64,000 nt of DNA from Devosia limi DSM 17137 (GCF_900128975.1 NZ_FQVC01000003.1:310001-374000); one strand, 5' to 3'; numbered from the stretch's first letter, positions 52,910 to 61,839 are shown. A program made the numbers and translations. Notes: generated from the letters alone by a model not told the origin.

Positions 52910-54277
52910 CTAGGCGCGCCGCTCGAGGCGCGTGCGCAGCAGGATGGCGATTGCATTGAGAAGGATCATGAAGCCCAGCAGGACCAGGATAGCGGCCGAG
53001 GTGCGCGCTTCAAAGAAGTTCCGGTTTTCATTGGCCTGCCACAGATAGATCTGCACCGGCAGCGCCGTTGCCTGGTCCAGCGGCGTCGCCGGAATGGAGG
53101 CGACGAAGGCATTCATGCCGATCAGCAGCAGCGGCGCGGTTTCGCCCAGGGCCTGCGCCACCCCGATGATCGTCGCTGTCAGGATCGAGGGGAAGGTCAC
53201 CGGCAGCACATGGTGGAACACCATCTGCGTCTTGGAGGCGCCCATGCCCAGCGCCGCCTGGCGCAATGCCGGCGAGACGCCCTGCAATGCGCCACGGGTG
53301 GCAATGATGATGGTCGGCAGTGTCATCAGCGTGAGCACCAGACCACCCGCCAGCGGCGCCGATAGCGGCAGCTTGAAGTAGTTGATGAACACAGCGGCGC
53401 CGAGCAGGCCGAAGACGATCGAGGGCACGGCCGCGAGATTGTTGATATTGACCTCGATCAGGTCGGTCAGCCGCGACTTGGGCGCAAACTCTTCCAGATA
53501 GATGGCCGATGCCACCCCGATCGGCACCGCCAGCAGGATGACGATCACCATCATGAACAGCGACCCCATGAACGCGCCGGCCAGACCCGCCGAGGCCGGA
53601 GCCGCCCGACTGTCGACATTGGTGAAGATCGACCAGGCAAAGCCCATCGAGATGGTGCCGTTTTCCTCGAAGATATCGATCAGCGCCCGTGCCGGTGCCG
53701 ACAGCTGCTGCTGCGCATCGCCGAGTTCGCGATCGATATTGCCCTTGACCCAATTGTCGGCATTGGCGGAGGCCAGCAGATCGACCTTGATGGTCTGCCC
53801 CAGCAGCGACGGATCGTTGACGAACATTTCGCGCAACACATGGCGCGCATTGGTTTCGGCCACGGTCAGGATCTGGCGGCTGTCGATCTCGAACCCGGCC
53901 GGCGCTGCTGCCCGCAGGGAAGCCTCCACAACCTTGTTCCAGTTCAGCAGCGCCACATCGCGCTGCCAGCCCAGCGATGCGGCCCGGAAATCGGCATCCG
54001 ACTGCCCGGCAGTCCGCACCGGGGCAGGCCCCACATCAATGATCGCGGGATCGAACGTCGCTTCCAGATGGAGATTGGCCTGCGTGAACGCAGGAATGCC
54101 CTTGATCAGGACGTCGGTGAACAGGATCGCCACAAAGCCAAGGGCTGCGATGATCGCCGCCAGGCCAAAACCCTTGAACAGGGCCTCATGGAGGTGACGG
54201 CGGCGCAGGCCGTCACGTACCCGCCTGGTGCGCTCGATCGATGCCTGCCGGCCGGTCGGTGTACTGATATTGGTCAT
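52910..54277 (-). CDS. pstA: Phosphate ABC transporter permease PstA
   Basis: The 455-residue inner-membrane permease has the ABC coupling motif near the C-terminus (ALRQAALGMGASKTQMVFHHVL), and six core helices. A large periplasmic insert of about 130-150 residues (from LIKGIPAFTQANLHLEATFD to the SIFTNVDSRA region) makes it longer than the E. coli form; this is common in alphaproteobacteria. Its ATG coincides with the last base region of pstC, so the two are coupled. Confidence 0.93.
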   Translation of the reverse strand: MTNISTPTGRQASIERTRRVRDGLRRRHLHEALFKGFGLAAIIAALGFVAILFTDVLIKGIPAFTQANLHLEATFDPAIIDVGPAPVRTAGQSDADFRAASLGWQRDVALLNWNKVVEASLRAAAPAGFEIDSRQILTVAETNARHVLREMFVNDPSLLGQTIKVDLLASANADNWVKGNIDRELGDAQQQLSAPARALIDIFEENGTISMGFAWSIFTNVDSRAAPASAGLAGAFMGSLFMMVIVILLAVPIGVASAIYLEEFAPKSRLTDLIEVNINNLAAVPSIVFGLLGAAVFINYFKLPLSAPLAGGLVLTLMTLPTIIIATRGALQGVSPALRQAALGMGASKTQMVFHHVLPVTFPSILTATIIGVAQALGETAPLLLIGMNAFVASIPATPLDQATALPVQIYLWQANENRNFFEARTSAAILVLLGFMILLNAIAILLRTRLERRA

Positions 54278-55656
54278 TATTCGTACTGCTCCCGGAAGCG
54301 GCGGACGATGTAGAGCGCAACGATATTGAGCAACAGGGTCATCACGAACAGCGTGAGCCCCAGCGCGAAGCCAACCAGCGATTGCGGTCCGGCAAAGTCG
54401 GTATCGCCGGTCAGCTGGTTGACGATGGAAACAGTGATGGTCGAAACCGGCTCGAACGGGCTGCCGCGCAGGACCGGACTATTGCCAGCTGCCAGCACCA
54501 CGATCATGGTCTCGCCGATGGCGCGGCTGACGGCCAGCAGGAACGCCCCGACAATGCCCGGCAGCGCCGCGGGGAGCAGCACGTTGCGGATAGTCTCGGA
54601 CTGGGTAGCCCCCAGCCCATAGGCCCCATCGCGCAGCGCCAGCGGCACCTGGTTGAGAATGTCATCGCTCAGCGAGGAGATGAACGGGATGATCATGATG
54701 CCCATCACGACACCCGCCGTCAGCGCCGAGGTGGCACTGATATCGAGCCCGATCATCGCCCCGGCCTTGTTGAGAAACGGGCCAACCGTCACCAGTGCGA
54801 AAAAGCCATAAACAATGGTTGGAATACCGGCCAGGATTTCGATGATCGGCTTGACCACCGCCCGCACCGAACGCGGCGCATATTGCGACAGGTAGATTGC
54901 GGTCATCAGCCCAACGGGCACGGCGACGGCCATGGCAATCGCGGCCACCATCAGCGTACCGCTGAGCAGCGGCAGGATGCCGTACTGGCCGGCATCCCCG
55001 GTTCCGGTCGAGGAAAATTTCGGCGCCCAGACGGTGCCGAAGAAGAAGTCCAGCGGATTGATAAAGGTAAAGAAGCGCAACGCTTCGGTCAGCAGCGAGG
55101 CGACAATCCCGACTGTGGTCAGGATGGCGACGCCCGAACAGGCCAGCAGAGCGAGATTCATTACCCGTTCGACCGCGTTGCGGGCCCGCAGGCGCGCCGT
55201 GATCCGGCTGCGGGCATAGAGCAGCGCCAGGATGCCGGTGCCGGCTGCGGCGGCGACCACGAGCAGGAAACTGAGGAACTGGAACTGGCGCAGGGCGGCG
55301 CCCGCGGCCTGTTCGAATGGCTGGACTTCGCCCACCACGCCATAGCCTGATGCCAGCGCGCCAATACGCTGGATCGTGGCATTGAGCGCGATCTCGTCGA
55401 GCCCCATGATAACGTCAGGTGGGATTTGCGAGACGGTAAACGCGCGAGTGGCGCTGTCGCCGAAATTGGCCCACAGGCCAACGATCAGCAGCGCCGGAAC
55501 CAGCGTCCAGATCGCGACCAGCGCCCCATGATATTGCGGACGCGAATGCACCTTGATGCCATCGGGCGTCACGAGAGATCGGCTCTTGGACCAACCGGTC
55601 TGATAGGCAAGGCCCAGCAGCAACACGAGCAGGCCGGCAATTATCAAGGAGTTCAC
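54277..55656 (-). CDS. pstC: Phosphate ABC transporter permease PstC
   Basis: The 459-residue permease partners PstA. It has an N-terminal extension with additional membrane helices and a periplasmic part (SQIPPDVIMGLDEIALNATI), then six core helices with IYLSQYAPRSVRAVVKPIIE, YGFFALVTVGPFLNKAG and the EAA-like motif ALRDGAYGLGATQSETIRNV. The first codon lies 72 bases after pstS, a gap with a strong hairpin. Confidence 0.93.
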   Translation of the reverse strand: MNSLIIAGLLVLLLGLAYQTGWSKSRSLVTPDGIKVHSRPQYHGALVAIWTLVPALLIVGLWANFGDSATRAFTVSQIPPDVIMGLDEIALNATIQRIGALASGYGVVGEVQPFEQAAGAALRQFQFLSFLLVVAAAAGTGILALLYARSRITARLRARNAVERVMNLALLACSGVAILTTVGIVASLLTEALRFFTFINPLDFFFGTVWAPKFSSTGTGDAGQYGILPLLSGTLMVAAIAMAVAVPVGLMTAIYLSQYAPRSVRAVVKPIIEILAGIPTIVYGFFALVTVGPFLNKAGAMIGLDISATSALTAGVVMGIMIIPFISSLSDDILNQVPLALRDGAYGLGATQSETIRNVLLPAALPGIVGAFLLAVSRAIGETMIVVLAAGNSPVLRGSPFEPVSTITVSIVNQLTGDTDFAGPQSLVGFALGLTLFVMTLLLNIVALYIVRRFREQYE

Positions 55657-55694
55657 TGTGTCACGCTTTCCCGTTGGCAGGGCCGAGGCGGAAA

Positions 55695-55716
55695 GGCCGC
55701 GCCCGAAGGCGCGGCC
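55695..55716 (-). promoter_or_regulatory. Strong intercistronic hairpin between pstS and pstC
   Basis: GGCCGCGCC, a CGAA loop and GGCGCGGCC form a perfect 9-bp stem, 13 bases after the pstS stop. Such a hairpin can protect the upstream mRNA and attenuate readthrough, giving more binding protein than permease. Confidence 0.65.
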
Positions 55717-55728
55717 CGATAGAACAGT

Positions 55729-56751
55729 TTACTGGGCGCCGGCTTCGAAGGCGGCGAGGACCTCGGCGGTCTTTTCGGACGGCTGCGGGATCAGGCCAGC
55801 TGCTTCAAGCGTGCCGCCATTGCCCGAGATCGAGTCGGACAGGAAGAACTGAACATATTCTTCGAGGCCAGGAATGGTGCCGATGTGCTGGCCCTTGACG
55901 TAGAAGAACAGCGGGCGCGACACCGGATATTCGCCGGCAGCAACGGTCTCGAGGCTCGGAACCACACCGTCGACGGTGGCAACCTTGAGGGTGTCCTTGT
56001 TCTGGTCGTAGAACGACAGGCCGAACACGCCAACGGTGTTGGGGTTCGAGGTCAGACGCGCCAGGGTCTCGGTGTAGTCGCCAGCGATCTCGACCACGAC
56101 GTCCTGACGGAAGGTGGTTTCGACGGCGAGCTTGTCTTCATCCGACAGGCCTTCAGGAAGACCAGCTTCCTCGGCGCCGGCGGTGACGACCTTTTCCTGG
56201 AACACTTCACGGGTGCCGTGGTTGGAGCCGGGGATCGCGAGCTGGATCGGCTGGGCCGGCAGGCTGGCGTCGATATCGGACCAGTTCACATAGGGATTAT
56301 CGACCAGTTCGCCATCGACCGGCACCTTGGCGGCGATCGCCTTGAACACCTGAACCGGGGTCAGGGCGAAGTCCGGGCCAGTGGCGGCCGAGGCAAACAC
56401 GATGCCGTCGAAGCCGAACTGGATTTCACGGATATCGGTGACGCCAGCAGCGACACAAGCTTCGCGCTCACCGGCCTTCATCGCCCGCGATGCATTGGCG
56501 ATGTCGATGGTGGATTCGCCGACGCCCGAGCAGAACTGCTTCAGCCCGCCGCCCGTGCCACCCGAACCGACGACCGGGGTCTTGAACTCGGGGAACGTGG
56601 CGCCGAACTCTTCGGCGACGATCGAGGCGAATGGCAGGACGGTCGAGGAGCCCGCGATCTGAATGGTGTCACGCGACTGGGCGAAAGCAGCAGTGGTGCC
56701 GAATGCGGCAAGCGCGATCACGGCAGCGCTGGCAAAGAGTGCAGTTTTCAT
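55729..56751 (-). CDS. pstS: Periplasmic phosphate-binding protein PstS
   Basis: The 340-residue protein begins with a signal peptide (MKTALFASAAVIALAAFGTT with cleavage near AFAQ) and shows the PstS ligand site: GSSTVLPFASIVAEEF, GSGGTGGGLKQFCSGVGEST and SRAMKAGE. It captures phosphate for PstCAB. It is the first gene of the minus-strand operon and has Pho-box candidates upstream. A receiver-deleted PhoB relative lies divergently. Confidence 0.95.
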   Translation of the reverse strand: MKTALFASAAVIALAAFGTTAAFAQSRDTIQIAGSSTVLPFASIVAEEFGATFPEFKTPVVGSGGTGGGLKQFCSGVGESTIDIANASRAMKAGEREACVAAGVTDIREIQFGFDGIVFASAATGPDFALTPVQVFKAIAAKVPVDGELVDNPYVNWSDIDASLPAQPIQLAIPGSNHGTREVFQEKVVTAGAEEAGLPEGLSDEDKLAVETTFRQDVVVEIAGDYTETLARLTSNPNTVGVFGLSFYDQNKDTLKVATVDGVVPSLETVAAGEYPVSRPLFFYVKGQHIGTIPGLEEYVQFFLSDSISGNGGTLEAAGLIPQPSEKTAEVLAAFEAGAQ

Positions 56752-56829
56752 TGGGTTTCCCTTTCGGAATGCATTTCAGGTCGGTCAGCCAATCCGGCTT
56801 CTCCGGGCCGCCTGTACGTGGGGGACCAT

Positions 56830-56847
56830 ATTGCCGCTCGATGACGG
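56830..56847 (-). promoter_or_regulatory. Pho-box candidate proximal to pstS
   Basis: On the minus strand CCGTCAT, CGAG, CGGCAAT match the direct-repeat Pho box (CTGTCAT-N4-CTGTMAT) in 6 of 7 and about 5 of 7 positions. It is 33 bases (three helical turns) from the distal box. Confidence 0.5.
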
Positions 56848-56862
56848 TTTTAATGCACTTCG

Positions 56863-56880
56863 GTGACAGCGATGCGACAA
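56863..56880 (-). promoter_or_regulatory. Pho-box candidate distal to pstS
   Basis: On the minus strand TTGTCGC, ATCG, CTGTCAC form an 11-bp-spaced direct repeat; the second half-site matches consensus in 6 of 7 positions. It lies about 115-130 bases before the pstS start. Confidence 0.6.
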
Positions 56881-56997
56881 GGCAACTTGCTGAAATAACG
56901 CGCGTTTTCCAGAAACAACTCATGTTATGCAACCGTCATGGTTTTGTGTGACGGTACGCGTTCGGGGGGCGTTGCGGCATTTCACCTGAGACAAACC

Positions 56998-57396
56998 ATG
57001 AAGACTGCGATCCTGTTAGAGGCCGATGAGGCACTGCGCACGCAATTGTGCCGGGCGCTCGGCGTCACCGGCCTGATCCGCCGGCTCCATCCCCCCGCTC
57101 ATGCAATCGTCTCGGTCGTGGGCGACATTGAGCTCGATCGCGACGCTCGCAGGGTTACTCGCCGCGGTCGCAGATTGCACCTGACGCCGGGCGAGTTTCG
57201 GCTGTTGGAAACACTGGCGCGCAAGCCCGGCGAGGTCTTCTCCAGGGAGGAACTCCTCGATGCGGTTTCCAGGCAGAACACGTCAAGCCTTCGTGCTGTT
57301 GACGTTCAGGTGGCGCGGCTGAAACTCGCCCTCACCGTTGGAGGGCGTGCCCCGGCGATCCGCACCGTTCGGGGGCGCGGATACATGATCACATGA
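56998..57396 (+). CDS. PhoB-like winged-helix protein with most of the receiver domain deleted
   Basis: The predicted 132-residue protein has an OmpR-type winged helix (LTPGEFRLLETLARKPGEVF, LRAVDVQVARLKLALTVGG, IRTVRGRGYMIT) very like PhoB. Its N-terminus (MKTAILLEADEALRTQLCRA) resembles the first strand and helix of a receiver. The sequence then jumps to LIRRLHPPAHAIV, which corresponds to the end of a receiver and linker. The middle with phosphoacceptor Asp and Lys is missing. It may bind Pho boxes without phosphorylation control. It lies between pst and phn and diverges from pstS. Confidence 0.8.
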   Translation: MKTAILLEADEALRTQLCRALGVTGLIRRLHPPAHAIVSVVGDIELDRDARRVTRRGRRLHLTPGEFRLLETLARKPGEVFSREELLDAVSRQNTSSLRAVDVQVARLKLALTVGGRAPAIRTVRGRGYMIT

Positions 57397-57409
57397 ACCG
57401 ACTGGATCG

Positions 57410-58756
57410 CTAGTGTGACTTGCCGATGAGCCTGGACCGCAGGGCACTTGATATAGTGTCGAACACGAAGACGACGCACAGGATAAGCAGAACCATGTAG
57501 GCGACGTTCTCCCAGTCCTGATTGGTCCGCATCGCTTCCAGCAGTTTCAGCCCGATGCCACCGGCGCCGACAGCGCCGATGATCGTGGCGCCGCGGATAT
57601 TGGCCTCCCAGAAATACAGCGTCTGGGAAATGACCACCGGCGCGATCTGCGGCACGATACCGAACCGATTGACCTCCACAGTGCTGGCGCCCACCGAGCG
57701 GATACCTTCGCGCTGCTTGTCATCGATGTTCTCGATAGCCTCCGAATACAGCTTCCCGAACGTCCCGGTGTCGGTAACAAAAATCGCCGCGATGCCGGCC
57801 AGTGGGCCGGGGCCGAAGCCCCGCGTGAACACCAGGGCCCAGATCAGCATGTCGACCGAGCGCGTGAAGTCGAACAAGCGCTTGGTCATCCAGTTGGCGG
57901 GCTTGGAATTCGTCACGTTCCGCGCCGCAATGAAGGCCAGGGGGAAAGCCAGCAAGGCCGCAAAGAGCGTTCCGACGAACGCCATGACGATCGTCTGCGC
58001 CAGCTTGTTGAAAACATCCCCATGCTGCCATTCCGAATTGGTCAGGAATTCATTCCAGGCCAATGACAGATTGGACTGGGCTGGGTCGATCCGCTCGCTT
58101 GAGGTCACGCTCGACCACACAGCCGGCAGGCCCATCCCCCAGAAGGGCGACGTCGTGTCGAACCAGAAATTCTCCCAGCCAAGGAAGCGCCGACGCACCA
58201 GCACCTGCGTCGACCTGATCTCGGCGCTGCCGGCAAAGCCGAAACTCACCGTGACGCGCCCGTTCTTCTCGGTCATCGTGGCAGGGGCATCCTCCGGCAA
58301 CACCGCTGCGTCGCCGTCAAAGACGATGTCGTAGGCGACCCCATCGAGCACCGCGACGACGTCGGTCGTGGCAATTTCGATGCGATCGTCTGCTGATCCG
58401 AAGGTGACCTGCTTGCGCCCGTCCGGCAATACGGTCATCCAATCAGGATCAGGATTCTCGCCCAGAGGCGAAAAGCGCTGATGTTCGATCGCAATCGATC
58501 CGTCGGGCTGGAAGCGGAAGCGCGGCTGCGCCTCCCAGCTCACCCAATCGGCCATATAGATGCCGGCACGCTCCCATTTGCCCTGCCCAAGCTTGGTCCC
58601 GATATCGAAAAAGCTCCAGCAGTAGATCAGGTAGCCAAGCGCTCCGGCGACCAGCAACAGCCCGCCCCAGCGCTGCCACGGGCGGCGGTGGAAAACCTCG
58701 GGGTGAGCGCGGCGCAGACGGTGGCGTTCCTGCTCGGACAGCGTGATCGCGGACAT
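57410..58756 (-). CDS. phnE: Phosphonate-type ABC permease PhnE with large periplasmic insert
   Basis: The 448-residue permease has an N-terminal helix (WGGLLLVAGALGYLIYCWSF), a periplasmic stretch of about 190 residues, then the core permease helices with SVDMLIWALVFTRGFGPGPL and GIRSVGASTVEVNRFGIVPQ (EAA loop) and GATIIGAVGAGGIGLKLLEA, the PhnE hallmark. Typical PhnE is about 270 residues; the insert makes this one long. It starts 8 bases after the other permease and should form a heterodimer with it. Confidence 0.9.
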   Translation of the reverse strand: MSAITLSEQERHRLRRAHPEVFHRRPWQRWGGLLLVAGALGYLIYCWSFFDIGTKLGQGKWERAGIYMADWVSWEAQPRFRFQPDGSIAIEHQRFSPLGENPDPDWMTVLPDGRKQVTFGSADDRIEIATTDVVAVLDGVAYDIVFDGDAAVLPEDAPATMTEKNGRVTVSFGFAGSAEIRSTQVLVRRRFLGWENFWFDTTSPFWGMGLPAVWSSVTSSERIDPAQSNLSLAWNEFLTNSEWQHGDVFNKLAQTIVMAFVGTLFAALLAFPLAFIAARNVTNSKPANWMTKRLFDFTRSVDMLIWALVFTRGFGPGPLAGIAAIFVTDTGTFGKLYSEAIENIDDKQREGIRSVGASTVEVNRFGIVPQIAPVVISQTLYFWEANIRGATIIGAVGAGGIGLKLLEAMRTNQDWENVAYMVLLILCVVFVFDTISSALRSRLIGKSH

Positions 58757-58764
58757 GGCGGCTC

Positions 58765-59730
58765 CTAGGCTCCGAACTGAAAGGCGGCGTTGCCGACCAG
58801 GCGGCGGCGCAACCAGCCCGAGAGCTGGTCGATCGCCACGATGGTCAGGAACAGGAGGATAACGATGGCGTAGGTCTTGGCGGCGTGGTCGCGACCGATG
58901 GATTGGCGGAACACTTCCCCGATACCGCCGCCGCCGACGGCCCCGATAATGGTGGAGGCGCGCACATTGATCTCGGTGCGCAACAGGAAGTAGGAGACGA
59001 AGTTTGGCATGACCTGCGGCACAATGGCGAAACGCACGCGCTCGAACCAGTTGGCGCCCACGGCCCGCAACCCGTCATCGGGCTTCATGTCCGCGTTCTC
59101 CACCACCTCGAAGAACATCTTGCCCAGAGCGCCAACCGTATGCACGGATACGGCAAAGATGGCCGCGATCGGCCCCAGCGACAGCACCGCCGCCATCATG
59201 CCGGCCAGCACGATTTCGGGGAAAGCGCGCATCAGCTCGAGCAGGCGGCGGATGCCCCAGCGCAGCGGCCTGGCCACACCCAGATTGGAAGCCGCCAGAA
59301 AACAGAACAGAAAGGCAAAGAGCCCACCGATCAGCGTCGAGGCGAAGGCAATATTGAGCGTCACCAGCATTTCGTAGAAATATTCAGGCGCGTAAAGGCC
59401 GGTGCCGAACAGGTAATGGCGGCCGACCTCGTAGTCATATTTGAACGAGCCATCGGCATAGGGCGAAGGCAGGTCGAACATGGCGCGAACGATTTCGAAC
59501 GGATCGTCGGGGACGAAATTCTTGATGAAGTCGAAAAGATAGGGCAGCCGCTCGATGAACTTGCCCGAGCTGGCATCATTGGCAAAGAGCAGCGCGAACA
59601 CCAGCACCACCAGGACGCCAGCCAAGGCCAGCAGCGAATATAGCCGCCGCGTGGCCAGCAGTCGCTGGTAGTGGCGGTGGATGGTCTGGGTCGCCGCGGT
59701 CATGGCTTGGGTCTGGCTGATGTCGGCCAT
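58765..59730 (-). CDS. phnE: Phosphonate-type ABC permease PhnE, second paralogue
   Basis: The predicted 321-residue permease has the PhnE signatures PEIVLAGMMAAVLSLGPIAA, GLRAVGANWFERVRFAIVPQ and ASTIIGAVGGGGIGEVFRQS. It is shorter than the other PhnE and has about six helices. I start at the ATG 59730 (MADISQTQAM); an upstream start at 59853 would run through a repeat. It lies 143 bases after phnD; that gap holds a palindrome of family R2. Confidence 0.9.
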   Translation of the reverse strand: MADISQTQAMTAATQTIHRHYQRLLATRRLYSLLALAGVLVVLVFALLFANDASSGKFIERLPYLFDFIKNFVPDDPFEIVRAMFDLPSPYADGSFKYDYEVGRHYLFGTGLYAPEYFYEMLVTLNIAFASTLIGGLFAFLFCFLAASNLGVARPLRWGIRRLLELMRAFPEIVLAGMMAAVLSLGPIAAIFAVSVHTVGALGKMFFEVVENADMKPDDGLRAVGANWFERVRFAIVPQVMPNFVSYFLLRTEINVRASTIIGAVGGGGIGEVFRQSIGRDHAAKTYAIVILLFLTIVAIDQLSGWLRRRLVGNAAFQFGA

Positions 59731-59825
59731 GCGCATCCTCGTGCAAAATTCGCGGTGTCGTTCCGGGGCCGGCCGGCGTCCATTCAAAGACTGCCGGCCC
59801 GCAGATGGCAGAAGGAACCTCGGGT

Positions 59826-59854
59826 TGCCCCCCGGCTTGCGCCGGGGCGACACC
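59826..59854. repeat. R2-like half palindrome in the phnD-phnE gap
   Basis: CCCCGGCTTGCGCCGGGGCG with GACACCGCG resembles the right arm of the R2 pairs at 47.5-48.2 kb. A GCCGGCC cluster lies near 59780. On the minus strand it falls between phnD and phnE, where it may stabilise the phnD message. Confidence 0.6.
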
Positions 59855-59873
59855 GCGTCTGGGTTGGTCGTGC

Positions 59874-60779
59874 TTAGCCGCCGATAGTCGCCTTGCGGGC
59901 GTCGATCACGGGCTGGTAGAAGCTCGGATCGACCTCGACATAGCCGTTGTAATCACCGGCCTGGGCGGCGCGGAAGCAGTCGTAATTGGTTTCCGGCAAG
60001 GCCTTGAGGAATGCTTCGATCTTGTCCTTTGTGCCCTGGTCCAGGCTCGAGCGCAGCACGATGGGACCGTTCGGGATCAGCGGCGACTTCCACACTTCCA
60101 CCACGTCCTCCATGTCGAGCATGCCCTTGTCGACCATCGAGCGGATATTGCCCGAAGTGTAGCCCTCCATGAACTCGCCCACACCCGACCCCCAGGTCAC
60201 GCCGGCGTCGAACTGGCCGTCCAGCACGGCGAGAACGTTGTTCTCGTGGCCGCCGCCAAAACCGGTTTCGGAAAAGTATTCCGCAACGGGCATGCCGATA
60301 TCGTTGGGCAGGGCCACGACCGGGATCAGATAGCCCGAAGTGGAGTCCGGATCGGCGAAGCCGAGCTTCTTGCCCTTCATGTCTTCCAGGGTCGTGATGC
60401 CGCTGTCCTTGCGGGCCAGCATCACCGAATAATAACCGGTGGCGCCGTCAGTCTGTTCGGTGGTCAGGATCGGCTCGACCGCATTCGGGTCCTGCAGATA
60501 GATCGCGGCATAGGCAGAGGCGCCCAGCTCGGCATAGTCGAGCGTGCCGCCCAAAAGACCCTGAATCACGCCATTATAGTCGGCGGCCGGGAACAGCTGC
60601 ACATCCGAAAAGCCGAGTTCGGCCTTCATCAGGTCGACCAGGCACTGGTTATCACGCAGGCGGTCGGCCTCGTTCTCGCCGCCGAGAAGGCCAATACGCA
60701 GGACATTGTCCTGCGCGAAGACGGCAGTAGTCATGGTCAAGGCCACGGAGGCCAGCAGGATCGTGCGGATCGCGGTCAT
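59874..60779 (-). CDS. phnD: Phosphonate-type periplasmic binding protein PhnD
   Basis: The predicted 301-residue protein has a signal peptide (ILLASVALTMTTAVFAQDNV), then the PhnD-type fold: RIGLLGGENEADRLRDNQCL, LGGTLDYAELGASAYAAIYL, and GFADPDSTSGYLIPVVAL, the motif typical of phosphate/phosphite/phosphonate binding. Ligand could be phosphonate, phosphite or phosphate; no C-P lyase genes are in the window. The ATG at 60779 starts the signal peptide. It follows phnC by 65 bases. Confidence 0.92.
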   Translation of the reverse strand: MTAIRTILLASVALTMTTAVFAQDNVLRIGLLGGENEADRLRDNQCLVDLMKAELGFSDVQLFPAADYNGVIQGLLGGTLDYAELGASAYAAIYLQDPNAVEPILTTEQTDGATGYYSVMLARKDSGITTLEDMKGKKLGFADPDSTSGYLIPVVALPNDIGMPVAEYFSETGFGGGHENNVLAVLDGQFDAGVTWGSGVGEFMEGYTSGNIRSMVDKGMLDMEDVVEVWKSPLIPNGPIVLRSSLDQGTKDKIEAFLKALPETNYDCFRAAQAGDYNGYVEVDPSFYQPVIDARKATIGG

Positions 60780-60844
60780 GAATATCTTCCTTTGGTGACG
60801 CGGGTTGGTCGGCAGACCCGACAGATGCGGGCCGCGGAACGTCG

Positions 60845-61663
60845 TTACGGTGCCGTGCTGGCAACCGGGGATTTGATTGAGAGGGGCGATATCGACGTCG
60901 AAGTCAGCGCTTCCGAAAAAGCTTCCTTCAAACCATCGGCGCCATAGATGGTGCGCGCCACGTCGGTGGTCAGTTCGTCCGGCGTGCCGTCGAACACCAC
61001 CTTGCCTGCCGCCATGCCGACGATGCGCTCGCAATAGGCGCGCGCGGTGTCCAGGGTATGCAGGTTGGTAATCACGGTAATGCCGTCGGCATTGATGTCG
61101 CGCAGGCTGTCCATCACGATCTGCGCATTACGCGGATCGAGGCTGGCGATGGGCTCGTCGGCCAGGATCATTTTGGGATTTTGCATAAGCGCGCGCGCAA
61201 TCGCGACACGCTGCTGCTGGCCGCCCGACAGGGTCTGCGCCCACTGCATCGCCGTCGGCGCGATGTCGAGCCGCTCCAACGCCTTGAGGGCGGCGAGCTG
61301 CTCGTCCCCACTAAACAGGCCCAGCAGATTGAGCAGCGGGTTGCGCCCGTTGAGCCGGCCGAGCATCACATTGGTGATCACATCGAGGCGCGGCACCAGG
61401 TTGAATTGCTGGAAGATCATGGCGCAGTCCCGCTGCCAGCTTCGCAGCGCCTGACCGCGCAGCTCGGAGGTGCGAACGCCATCGCACTCCATATGGCCCG
61501 AGGAAACATCGGCAAGGCGGTTGATCATGCGCAACAGGGTTGATTTGCCGGCGCCTGAGCGCCCGATGATCCCAACCATCTGCCCCTGTGGGATGTCCAG
61601 GCTTACGCCGTTCACGGCGAGCTTGTCGCCGAAACGCCTCGACACATTCATGATACGCAGCAT
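60845..61663 (-). CDS. phnC: Phosphonate-type ABC transporter ATP-binding protein PhnC
   Basis: The 272-residue ATPase has Walker [10 protein letters not shown], the PhnC-typical insertion [20 protein letters not shown], signature [14 protein letters not shown] and Walker [14 protein letters not shown]. It energises the PhnE permeases. It is the first gene of the phnC-phnD-phnE-phnE unit; a Pho-box candidate with three half-sites lies 61-89 bases upstream. The last about 20 residues are Ser/Thr-rich and unusual. Confidence 0.93.
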   Translation of the reverse strand: MLRIMNVSRRFGDKLAVNGVSLDIPQGQMVGIIGRSGAGKSTLLRMINRLADVSSGHMECDGVRTSELRGQALRSWQRDCAMIFQQFNLVPRLDVITNVMLGRLNGRNPLLNLLGLFSGDEQLAALKALERLDIAPTAMQWAQTLSGGQQQRVAIARALMQNPKMILADEPIASLDPRNAQIVMDSLRDINADGITVITNLHTLDTARAYCERIVGMAAGKVVFDGTPDELTTDVARTIYGADGLKEAFSEALTSTSISPLSIKSPVASTAP

Positions 61664-61723
61664 GGATTGCTCCCAGGCCCAGACTAATGGGAGCGATGCC
61701 TATGGTGCCGGGGTGAAGCTATG

Positions 61724-61752
61724 ATGTCGTCGCCATGACAGATTGATGAAGG
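61724..61752 (-). promoter_or_regulatory. Pho-box candidate upstream of phnC
   Basis: On the minus strand CCTTCAT, CAAT, CTGTCAT, GGCG, ACGACAT are three half-sites at 11-bp spacing; the middle one matches consensus exactly. This links phn to PhoB control together with pstS. Confidence 0.65.
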
Positions 61753-61839
61753 CGCCGCGCCGGCGGCGGCACCGCGACCTCGGCCAGATCCGCCCATACC
61801 GGCTGCGGCTGCCTATCGCCCAGGAGTGAGCGTACTCGC

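Noticed and set aside
50531..61663. phoR within the phosphorus region
   Set aside because: No frame here has histidine kinase motifs; the place is taken by the receiver-deleted regulator and the phn genes.
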